64,000 bases of DNA from Ciona intestinalis (Eukaryota; Chordata; Ascidiacea; Phlebobranchia; Cionidae): assembly GCF_000224145.3 (NCBI RefSeq), contig NC_020174.2, positions 584,520 to 648,519 on the forward strand. Direction: 5' to 3'. A program made the translations under genes and the position numbers. Of this stretch, positions 25,935 through 36,700 are shown piece after piece. Position 1 is the stretch's first letter. Each line of letters starts with the position of its first letter. The notes under the pieces were generated by a model. The model ran no database searches. It saw only the letters and a list, made by a program, of their open reading frames with translations, and had not been told where the DNA came from.

Positions 25935-27590
25935 TTAGCGCTCCTCTGCCACCAAGTGAACGTTGACAGGTGCTAGTACTGACGTCATCAAACCGGTCAG
26001 ATCCGGTTCTACCTTATCTTGATCGAACCGAAACCGGAATCCCCGCACTAGGTTAGTTAGGAATATAAACTGCTGGTAGATCGCTATCTGACTCCCCAGG
26101 CAATATCGAGGCCCGATAGAAAACGGCACGATCTTCTCGCTTTTGGTGAATCCCCCATCCTCTGTGACGTGTCGCTCCGGACGGAATTCTGACGGCTGCT
26201 TCCACCATTTTGGGTCGTTCTGTATTGCCCACAAGTTGGCTACTACGCTCGTACCGGTTGGTATGACGTAATCTTTAACCGTGACGTCACTTGTGGCTTG
26301 ATGACGTAACGAAAGGGGAAACACCGGCCTCAGACGTGACGATTCATGCATGACAGCTCTTGTGTATGGCATAGAATCCATCATTGACGTAGTGATGACG
26401 TCATTGCCGGCTACACTTTTCACCTCTGCCGCCATTTTTTCTTGAACTTGAGGATTTTGGGCGAGAAATACAAGCGACCAATGAACCGTGGTTGCCATGG
26501 TATCGGTTCCCGCCATAAATAGGTCGGTCAAGTAACAAGAGAGCTGTTGATTGTTGTAAACTTCGCCGGTCTCCCAATCCTGAAGGTTCTGCAGCATCCC
26601 TTCGATCAATTTTTTGCTCCCTGTCATTTTTTCTTTCACTTGCCGGACTCTCTCCTTTCCCTTCTTCTCCAGCATTCTCTCGTATGCAACCGATGACCGA
26701 ATTTGTGGGAACATACCAGCCATGAACTCCATAAAACCATTACCAGCCTTATAAACGGGATCTGCCAATACCTTTGACAGATTTACTTCATCTTGTTTGT
26801 TCATACCTTCAGAAGGCTCTCCTGCAACGAAGATAAACGTATAAATTATCAAATTCATCTTATTCTCAAAGCGAATAAATGAGACCTATCTATTCTCGCG
26901 TAACGCATCTATTTATGCTATTTGTAACACGCGTGTAGTAGTGTCGTGCATCGAAACCGATATCCTTTGATTACGTTGTGGGCGGTCTAACCACCAAATC
27001 ACATATATTACACTACATTAGTGGGAAAGCCAAAGATATATCAATATTATGCGGAATCCCCGCTCACCGTAAATAATGCTCTTTACGATATTAAACGTTG
27101 GTACAGCGAGATAGTAACCCGCCTCGAACGATCCCTTTGTTTCCCGGATTCTACAAATCATTTTCTTGCATTCTGACGTCATAATCTCTTCTGTATTCAC
27201 TTTCCCGAACCCTTTGAGCGTTTTAACGCGAAGTTTTCGCTGTTCCTGCCACTGTGGAGAATAATCCGCGAACAGTTCGTTGTGGTTGGCGTCGATGAAT
27301 CTCCCCGACAGGTGGTTCCCCTGTTTCACGAACCCTTCGCTTGCAGCTTCGTAAGTGTTGAGCACGACTGTGCGGGTATTCCCCCGAGTAAAGAAGAAAA
27401 CGGGGCCGTAGTTTTGCCACCCCCAAACCGCTAGGGTGCGCTCTAGGCTACCCAGAACAAAGGGTACACTCCCTAGAAAGGGTAATCCCCTTGATCCCGG
27501 GGGAAACTTCTTTGACCCCTTTTGTTTCACCCAGCTTGCTGCGACAACAGCTATTGCAGATATGACGCAAACTATTATGACGTCATACAT
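25935..27590 (-). CDS. CYP2-like cytochrome P450 monooxygenase, two exons
   Basis: Microsomal haem-thiolate monooxygenase; the substrate cannot be inferred. Exon 1 is 27590-27068 and exon 2 is 26821-25935, joined in phase (GTGAGC donor, TTGCAG acceptor), giving 469 aa, slightly shorter than the usual 490 or so. An N-terminal membrane anchor (MYDVIIVCVISAIAVVAASW) is followed by the proline-rich hinge KKFPPGSRGLPFLGS. The C-helix WQEQRK, I-helix AGTDTMATTVHW, ExxR as ESSR, FRPERH and the haem loop FSIGPRYCLG are all intact, so the enzyme should be functional. Overall wording is closest to the CYP2 clan. A single intron is few for this clan, where vertebrate CYP2 genes usually have about nine exons. 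It lies tail to tail with VPS50. Confidence 0.95.
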
Positions 27591-29482
27591 GATTAATTAT
27601 GACAAAACAAATTCTAGCAAATCAACCTGAAACAAAAAAATAAAATTTTTATTTATTTAATAACTAAAAGCGTCTCCCTGTAAGTGTACAGGGTGTAAAA
27701 TAATGAATAGATCGATGAACGCATAACTTGTTTATTGTCGCGTCGTGGGCCAACGATAGCACGGGAATCAGCGTTGAGTCCGGAACCTGTAAATCTTCTG
27801 GGCTGGCGGAAGCCCCCCTAACAGACTGCCGTGCTCAGTTTTACAGCAACAAATCCTCCTGTGGCCCGGTTGTTCTATCTATACCTGTTTGTCATACCTG
27901 CGGTTTGCGACTCAAATAATTTTCAATCTCAACGGAAAAGAAACGAAACAAAATATACAATTTCAATACGGTGGATAAGTAAAAAAAACACAATAAATAG
28001 TCAAAGCGACTACACCCTAAACGCCTATTATTTTTTGTCTTTCCCATTGCGCGAGCTTCCTAGTCACGCCACCGAATCACACCAGGTGTCCATAGGGCGT
28101 CCGGTAAGCCGCAAATAAAAGTTACGACACTAATGAATTTACTTAGTTTTGCCCCATTAGAAAGAACGAATTCAAAGCTCGCGTTATCGCTACAATATAA
28201 TCTGCATTCACAAACAAAACGACCAATCAAACTCGTAGAAAAATATAACTTGCTCTTAAATATAAAATACTTAAAGGTTTAAAAGTATTTTTCCATTGCG
28301 TGCTAGTGTTAATGACCTAAAACGTTTAGTCACGTCTGATTAAATAAGTTAAATATATAGTAGGCCAAAGAGATGGTTTTAATCTCTTTGAGTAGGCTAT
28401 AGTCCAGCACAGTTCGGATTATCAGCGTCGCCTTTTTAAACCGATACCCTAATTTTATCCATCTAATTTTGATTGTATACTTGCGAAAAATTACTGAAAA
28501 GTTTTTTATCCCCCCCAAAAAAACAAATAAATGAAAGGAAACTTCGAGTAACTATAGCCGATTCTGGCTTAAACCCCAGCAGGCGTGCCATTTTTACAGT
28601 TTACCTATATAGAATATAAGCTTACTTGTACAAAACAGTTCCCCACAAATTCCCTCTGTTACATGCTTGTCCATCACCCGTATGATCGATTACGTCCACG
28701 ACATGTCGTTTTAATTTTACCCAAACTTCTTCGCACGCCGTGCATACGGTTGCCACTTTTTCCCCTCGAAACCAATAACGCAAGATTGTGGTTATACGTT
28801 GGACATGCGGTGCTTTCTAGTTAGTAGTGGTTACCAAACGTCTTGTCTTGGGGTGAACATTTTAAAATTTTAATTTTCACTTTTTTTTAATTGCAAAAAA
28901 TATTTAATACGCGCACTATCTGTAGCTTGTATAATACCCACAATTAAACCTACAATGTTAATGCCCATTGTTTTAGAATTACCATATTTAAAAAGAATCG
29001 TGTCAACATTTGCCAAAGAAAATATAAACTAATAAAAATTGTAGTTTTTATTCTTATCCTTAAAAAAATAGTATTTTGTAGAATACAAACTGTATCTGCT
29101 GCTAATAAAATCACACTTGAATTACACGCGTTTTGTGCACGCGAATCGGCAAACCAAAACTGCATTTCTTTCATCTTATCGTTTGCAGCATCTGTCCATC
29201 CACCTGGCAACACTCAACAGACACTCTTGTAGGAATTACGTCGATCGTGCAACACGACACTTGTATTTACCTGTAACATCTGGCCATACTTGTGTATTGT
29301 AATATAACTGCGGTTTTCTTTCACGCACGAACACAAGTTAAACTATTTTGTTTCCTTAGCGGCCTATAGCCGAACCCAGTGAACACATACAGCGTGCCCG
29401 CTTCCGAATTTAACCATGTGTGTGGTCGCATCGTGAGCGATTTCTGTTTTTTTTTTCGTTTATATACAATTTCTTGTCATCC

Positions 29483-29680
29483 ATATATAGTAGGGTGGGG
29501 GAAGATGGGACACTTTTTCATTTTATTTTCTTGTCCCAAGTGATGACAAACAAAGAAATGTCAAAGAATTATAAAACCGTATCTCACGACTCTCATAGAC
29601 CGTTGTTAATTGTTAAAAACACGATCAGAATATTTGCTATTGTGTGCTAAAGGTGTCCCGTCTTCTCCCACCCTACTATA
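29483..29680. mobile_element. MITE copy, about 198 bp
   Basis: Terminal inverted repeats TATAGTAGGGTGGGGGAAGA on the left and TCTTCTCCCACCCTACTATA on the right. The interior carries GTTGTTAATTGTTAAAAACA in the orientation opposite to the copy at 20711. Confidence 0.9.
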
Positions 29681-29681
29681 C

Positions 29682-29738
29682 TATACATACATATATATAT
29701 ATATACATATATACATATATACATATATGTACATATAT
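29682..29738. repeat. Microsatellite, AT/CATATA-rich
   Basis: Repeated TATATACATATATACATATA abutting the right end of the MITE at 29483-29680, probably expanded from the TA-rich insertion site. Confidence 0.9.
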
Positions 29739-30990
29739 GACAAAAAATGCCGATAAAGTGCCATGCCAATGGACACGTACGCCAGCAATGGTGCCAATGT
29801 CGTGACTATAGAACCCGTATATTCTGGGCGAAAAACTTACCCGTTAAAAACTGCTGTGGCACATCACGAGTATTAGTTTGGACGTGGGTTTTAAAACACC
29901 AAATAAAGGATGACAGCACAATAAATGTTTAAATAACTATATGCTATAATATCAATCCATAGTTGTAATAAATAAACCAAGCATTCAGATGTAATGTTTG
30001 TATTTAACCGTATCTGCTTATAAAGACTGACGTCTCATTTGATAAAATAATGTCAAAAATCTGGTTTATTGCAAATTTACGTTCCGGGGCCAGATGGTCG
30101 AATGTCTCAAAGTTTCACGCTGCCTCGGTTTAAAACGCGTGACAAACAAATGCGTATGATTTCTATTTGATAGCAGAGTTATATTGCTTGTAACTTTAAC
30201 GCTATTTTGAACGGCAAGGTCTGTTGTATGACACAGGTGTTTTTACTATAATATAACATTGCGTGGAACCTACACGAAGAAATATTAGGATTTTGCGGAA
30301 TGTTGGAACATGGATTGTAAAGGCTTATGGCACAAATATATTGCATTTAAGTTTAATTATATTAAGCTCGGGTAAGATGGTTCGTGTTTTAGTTTTTTTT
30401 TTTCTTGGCCCATTTGGTAGAAAACAAAAAACATTTACAGCGTAAACATAACCGTATATGCTTACGCCTCCAACAAAAATGTTTATCGCATTGTCTTTAA
30501 AACGATTATTTTGTAATAAATATAACGTTTCAAAGTTTGGAACCTGTACATCAACCGTACACTGTGTATAGACATAGTTGCGATAAAAATGTTCTATGAC
30601 AACAAATCGTATTTTATTCAATGACCTCAAAATTCCTGACCTAGTTTCGTTTAAATAAAGCTTCTTTTTTACCGTTCTCGGTATTTCAATGACAAACGTT
30701 TAACCTTACTCAAACCGCAATAGCTTGTTTTACCCACTCCAAAATTGGGGTATCCGCGATATTTTTGCTGTTTTAAACGAAACACCTATACTATGACGTC
30801 ACTAGTACTGCTCGTGACCTCTCACCTACAAAGGTGAATGTCATGGCGGTGTTAGGTTCCCCATATATACAATATCTTCACAATGTTATAGCGTTCACAC
30901 CATTAGCTTATACACGATAGCCAGAGCTTCACGCACGAGTTCCAGTTTCGTATCTCGTCCTTGCACGCAATCCGACAGCCTTAATTTTCA

Positions 30991-31188
30991 ATATAGTAGA
31001 GTGGGGGAAGATGGGACACCTTTAACACATAACATCCAAATATCGTGATGGTGTTTTAAACAATTAACAACGGTCTTTCGGAGTCATAAGCATACGGTTG
31101 ACTAATTCTTTAAATGTTCTTTGTTTACTACCAAATGGGACGAGAAAATAGAATAAAACGGTGTCCCATCTTCTCCCACCCTACTATA
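30991..31188. mobile_element. MITE copy, about 198 bp
   Basis: Left end TATAGTAGAGTGGGGGAAGA, right end TCTTCTCCCACCCTACTATA, with the interior motif AACAATTAACAACGGTC and GTTTACTACCAAATGGGACG shared by the family. Confidence 0.9.
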
Positions 31189-31500
31189 TGTAGATACTGC
31201 TGTGGGAAAGATGGATACCGTTAACACGTAATACAGTAGGGCGGAGGAAGATGGGACACATATTCATTTTATTTTTCGTCCCATTTGGTAGTAAACAAAA
31301 ACATCCAAAGAATTATAAAACCCTATCTTCACGATTCCCAAATACCGTTGTTAATTGTTTAAAACACGATCAGGATATTTAGATATTATGTGCTAAAGGT
31401 GTCCCATCTTCCTACTCCGCACTCATATACCCAATATTTCCGAATCGTGTTTTAACAATTACCAACGCACTTTAAATCACGGAGAAACAGTTATAATATT
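31189..31500. mobile_element. Diverged MITE split by a younger MITE copy
   Basis: At 31195-31231 a degenerate left end (GTGGGAAAGATGGATACCGT) is interrupted by a better preserved copy at 31232-31426 (GTAGGGCGGAGGAAGATGGG ... GTGTCCCATCTTCCTACTCC). After it the older copy resumes (ACCCAATATTTCCGAATCGTG, then AACAATTACCAACGC) to about 31500. Confidence 0.7.
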
Positions 31501-31704
31501 TTGGGGTAGTATGGGTACCTTTAGATTAGCACATAATACCCTATATTTCTTAATCGATAAAATATCCTGAGCCTGTTTTAAACAATTAACAACGGTCCAT
31601 GTGAGTCACGAGGATATGGTTTTTCTTTGAATGTTCTTTGTTTACTACCAAATGGGACGAGAAAAAGAATGAAAAGGTGTCTCATCTTTTCCCACCTTAC
31701 TATA
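31501..31704. mobile_element. MITE copy with degraded left end
   Basis: Left end GGGGTAGTATGGGTACCTTT is diverged. The interior AACAATTAACAACGGTCCAT and GTTTACTACCAAATGGGACG is typical, and the right end TCATCTTTTCCCACCTTACT is recognisable. Confidence 0.75.
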
Positions 31705-32317
31705 TGTGTATTTGGGAAACGTTTTAATTTCAGTTTAAGTTTAGTTCAATGGCGTCAGCGGATATTCCATGTATGTTTAAAACACCTGCCTGCTTTATTG
31801 GGCGTGGGGATTATATATACGACCTTGCAGTGAACTAAAACGGAAGGTTTTGACAGGAGATAGCGTGGCACTCATAGCGACATTTGTAGAAAGGCTAAGA
31901 CAAGATTATTGGTCAGATTTTGACCCTGAAACGTGAATTCTTTTATAGAGAAAGATTTTATAAATTTCGTGCTAAAAGATTAAACGTTATTGGATTACTT
32001 TTCCTTCTAAATATTCATAGGCGGTTCTTTTCCACGTCGGTATTTTCTAAAAGCAGCATCAGGGTTCAAGACCTTATCAGTCTTTGATATTCTGGTAAAA
32101 TTAATATTCTGCACCAGCTCTTGGTCACGCGATAATCTAAACAAGTATTTCATTAAGCCTATACTTGAAAGGTTATACATTTATAAGCCTTTCAATGGTA
32201 CTACTATCGAAGTTTTGTTTATAGTAAATATAATCTGTTTTTGCCCTGGTATAGTTGTTGTTATACATGGGTTAATTATGAAAAGGAAAAGAAAACAATC
32301 AACCACAAAATTACATA

Positions 32318-32412
32318 CGTGGTAAATAAACGGGTATACGAGGTGTATGAAACAGAACACCCGTGCTATATAACGACGCTCGTTACCCTGCCACGCGAGG
32401 ATAAATAAGTCA
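32318..32412 (+). mobile_element. SINE tail copy
   Basis: Contains ACGTGGTAAATAAACGGGTA, CGAGGTGTATGAAACAGAAC, ACCCGTGCTATATAACGACG and GCCACGCGAGGATAAATAAG, the 3' half of the family. Confidence 0.85.
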
Positions 32413-32918
32413 AGTTCAAAACAGCCAAATTCACATTTTTTAACCCTACAAGGTTTTGCTGTCAATCTTAAATCGAGTTCCAGAATTTTCGTCATAATAC
32501 GTTATTGTCCCTTGCATCTTTGTGACGTTATCGATAAGATCTCAAATTGACGTCACAATATCGCAAATTGCTTCATTTGCACGCGAATGCGTGAGAAATT
32601 AAATTAGTTAACCAGATGTCTGGTACATAACTTGGGCGAGGCTTAGTATCGTGTTTCTTAAACCTCTGCTTTATATGAGTTAAGTCTCGTAACTCGGTTA
32701 TGATAAGATCTTAATTTCACCGGCATTCGCCCCCCTATATACTTTACTTTGTGCTTCGTGGTTGCTGGTACAAGTAACGGGTTGAATCAGTCGTCTGCAA
32801 TAATGTCAACTCCAGTTCGTTATGATGTTTATCAACGTACCAAACACTCCAACCCGTAATTTTGTGGAATTTCGGCGCATGCAAAATGAATTTAATGAAC
32901 TCGTTAAATATTTACCGT

Positions 32919-32922
32919 AAAA
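32919..32922 (-). terminator. RNA polymerase III terminator (TTTT) after tRNA-Phe
   Basis: Four T residues on the minus strand, five bases beyond the tRNA-Phe 3' end. No T-run separates the two tRNA genes upstream, so this is the first terminator for both. Confidence 0.6.
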
Positions 32923-32927
32923 TACAT

Positions 32928-33000
32928 TGCCTCGACCCGGGATTGAACCAGGGACCTTTAGATCTTCAGTCTAACGCTCTCCCAACTGAGCTATCGAGGC
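32928..33000 (-). tRNA. tRNA-Phe (GAA)
   Basis: 73 nt including the discriminator A. The acceptor stem GCCTCGA pairs with TCGAGGC. A-box TAGCTCAGTTGG and B-box GGTTCAATCC are intact. The anticodon loop CTGAAGA gives GAA, read as Phe. No intron. The gene lies five bases downstream of tRNA-Ile on the same strand. Confidence 0.97.
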
Positions 33001-33005
33001 AGAAG

Positions 33006-33079
33006 TGGCCAGTACGGGGATCGAACCCGCGACATTCGCGTTATTAGCACGACGCTCTAACCAACTGAGCTAACCGGCC
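33006..33079 (-). tRNA. tRNA-Ile (AAT)
   Basis: 74 nt including the discriminator A. The acceptor stem GGCCGGT pairs with ACTGGCC, with a G-T pair. A-box TAGCTCAGTTGG and B-box GGTTCGATCC are intact. The loop CTAATAA gives anticodon AAT, read as Ile. No intron. Confidence 0.97.
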
Positions 33080-33711
33080 GACGAGGTTCCACGCAGAGAA
33101 ATGTTACCAGGGGCACAGCCAGAACGTTGGTAAGCATAGCACGAATAGTTTGCTTTGGACATACCAATTCTACAGTCAGTTTAAAAAACATACACGATAT
33201 TTTTATTTAGCTCCGCTGCAATTAGGCCTACTGGGCCAGGAACTTGTACCTGTCACAAGTGTTGTTTACTATACTATAATAAACATTTTTGTTTACCAAA
33301 GTTTAATAATAGTTTCGAACAATCAAAGCTGTGTTTTTTTTTAATCTACTTTGTTTTAAGTAAATACATAATAAAGACTGCTGGCGACTCACCCAACAAT
33401 GACGCCAAACATTTTGGCCAGGACCAATTTGTTTAATCACATTATAGCAACTTGACTAGTAACTTGTTTTAAAAAAAATATATCCTGGTTAAGTTTATAA
33501 ACCATTAGAGTATCTATGTATAAACAAATTTAAAATATTATTCTTTATATGTTATCTCTATTACCCTTTTAAAACGAAGGTCTCCCTTTAAGCTTGTTGC
33601 TAGGTAACCACCTATGTATTTTGAGTCCTGCGAAACGAAATTTCTGAGAACGCTAGAACATTTTGTAAGCCGACAGGCATATTATTTTAAGAGTACATTT
33701 AAACTGCCAAG

Positions 33712-36700
33712 ATGAGCCAACGGCAAGTTTTACAAGGTAAATGTTTGTATTTTTTATGTCAATTTACGAAGCAAATGTTTTGTACAAACTGCAGAAACAA
33801 TAAAATTTGAAAAAAAAATTAAGACAAAAATAGAAAATTTTATATTTTGTAAAACAATAACATTATCTTAATTTTAACAGTGTTTGAGCAATACCAGAAG
33901 TCCAGAACTCAATTCGTTCAAACAATAGCAGAGTTGTCCACCAGACCTCAGAATATTGAAACTTTACAAAATGCAGGTAAATACAACAACCAAAACGACT
34001 GAAAAATAAAAACAGTTAATATAATATTGCTACTAAATAATTCTATGGTAAGCCAGATATTTCATATGTGTGAGGTCCCACAGTTCAGGCAATGTCTGAG
34101 ACCTTGGATGTAGGCCAAAGTTTGCATATTACCGTATTTTAAGTTAACCAACAGGCCTACACAGCTTAACAAACCACATTTTATACTTGAAGGTGTTATG
34201 TCATTATTGAGACCACTTCTCCTTGACGTGGTACCAACTGTACAACAAACAGCAGCCCTCGCTTTAGGACGACTTGCTAATTATAATGATGACTTGGCAG
34301 AAGCTGTAGTCAAAGGAGATATTCTACCGCAATTGGTTTACTCATTGGCCGAACAAAATGTAAGATGTCTCAATTGTTTCTAACTTTATGCACCTCATTG
34401 CTGACATTCTTTAACCACCTACAATTTCTGTATGGCCCAATATCTTTATAGAATTAATGTATATGATTTATCAGAGCCACCCTTTTTCAGATGTTTTACC
34501 TGTTTTTTTATTTGCAAAGGGATTTGTAAAATTGCCTTAAAACAAAAAGTACCTCTCCTATTTTGTCATTTCATGATCAAAACTTTCCATTTTACACGTT
34601 ATTGCGTTTTTACGTGCTATTGTCCTCAGGTTTAACTAACATTGCATAATTTTCAATATTTTTTAAATGACAACTTATTACTATTAACTTTGAATTGTCT
34701 CATTAAAATGCACTTTTCTCCACAGAGATTCTACAAGAAAGCTGCCGCGTTTGTTCTTCGAGCTGTAGCCAAACACTCCCCACAACTTGCACAATCAGTG
34801 GTTGATTGTGGAGCCCTGGATGCCTTGGTTATCTGTCTTGAAGAGTTTGATCCCGGTGTAAAGGAATCAGCAGCATGGGCACTTGGTTATATTGCGCGTC
34901 ATAATGCAGGTTGTTACATCATTAAGGATCTTTATTTCTTGTGACTAAACAAGTTTGGATCTTTATTGTTATTGCCCACATGCTAGGTCGCTAGGAAGTC
35001 CGGCTTAAGTTTATGCCTCGTAACAAGAAAGATATAGGCCTGTAGAATTACCAGTTATAGAGATGACATTATCTTGGCTAAAAGATTGTGTATTTAAGTA
35101 TCACAAGCTTCCCTATGTTTACGAAAGTTTGACAACTATGTCCGTGCACAACTTTTTTGTTAAGCTTGCATTTATCACAACTGTTATACCACTGATTCTG
35201 GCAACAAAGTCATTCCCACAATCAGTGGCGTCGATTTTATAAAAATGTAGGGGTTGCGACATAAAACGTATTAGCTAGAAGTCGGTTTGAAAAACACGCA
35301 AAATGCGTTGTAGTAAAGGTGGTCCACAATACAGAATACTTTATTTGTTTCCAGAATTATCACAAGCTGTTGTGGACGCCGGGGCCGTCCCTTTGCTTGT
35401 GCTTTGTATTCAAGAACCGGAGTTATCTTTAAAAAGAATCTCAGCGTCAGCCCTTAGTGACGTGTGCAAACATAGTCCGGAGCTTGCACAAACTGTTGTG
35501 GATGCGGGAGCCATCGCACATCTTGCTCAGATGATTCTTAACCCTGATGCTAAACTTAAGGTATTAAGAACATAGCTGTAATAAATGAGCACATAAGATT
35601 AGTGAATGACATAGTTCATGTTCCAAGCCGATGGTTTTAAATCCTACATTCTAACAACCTATTGCTAAACTTTAAGTAATAAAAGTGTCACAGATAATAG
35701 GTCAACTCGGATTTAAATCCGTAGAAAAAATTGTGTTTGGTTCTGGCCTGTTAATCTTTTTTTGAATTTTCTCTTTTTATAACATTAACTTGTTCTTTGC
35801 AACTTTAATGGGAGATATCATCATTAAAACCTAACTTTCCCGACCAGCGTCAAGTGTTCTCAGCATTGAGCCAAATCTCGAAGCATTCAGTGGATCTGTC
35901 AGAGATGGTGGTTGAAGCCGAGATCTTCCCAGCCGTCCTTACTTGTCTCAGGGATCCAGATGAATATGTGAGGAAGAATGTCGCCACTTTGATCAGGGAG
36001 ATCGCTAAACATACACCAGAGGTGAGGAGCCTATAATGTTTTACCTCTGAATGAATGAATGTAACTTACTTTATCCTCGCATGGCCGGAAAACAACAATC
36101 GTTAAATGAGTGTTCTGTTTCATACACCTCATGCCAGCTTACGAGTTTCCAATATAAAATTATAGAGAACTGTGACACAATATATAGGTAACTGTAGCTG
36201 TTAATTCTAGTGCACTGTAGCATAGTGGTTCGTGCCTCTGCCCTTAGCCAAGAGGTTACATATTCAAGGCTTAACGCTGCAACCATTGTGAGTGTGTTTG
36301 CCCTTAACAATAATTGCTCCAACCCACAACAAAATGCTGTCTCCTCGTTAAAGATAGCTTAGTTAATTTACTACCAATCTTTTGCTTTTGATTGCCATAA
36401 TTTATATTTTAAACCACTTACAGTTAAGTCATGACACATCTTGTTGTTCCACAGCTTGCACAGCTCATAGTAAATGCTGGTGGAGTGGCAGCCATTGTAG
36501 ATTACGTTGGTGAATCGAAGGGTAATGTTCGTCTACCTGGTGTCATGACACTTGGTTACATTGCTGCTCACTCAGATAACTTGGCTATGGCTGTTATTGT
36601 TTCAAAGGTAAGTCTTGCAGTTAATGTGATAAACTCTGTGAAACTGACCTCGATCTAGTAGGGTAACAGAATAACAGGATATTTTATTGAAAATCATGCA

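Larger units (their letters stand above)
27591..33711. other. Intergenic region between P450 and SPAG6
   Basis: Six kilobases without a supportable protein gene. It holds a MITE cluster at 29483-31704, a CATATA-type microsatellite at 29682-29738, a SINE tail at 32318-32412 and a pair of tRNA genes at 32928-33079. The open frames here are short, unconserved and lack splice support. The stretches 27600-29480 and 29740-30990 show nothing I can name. Confidence 0.6.
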
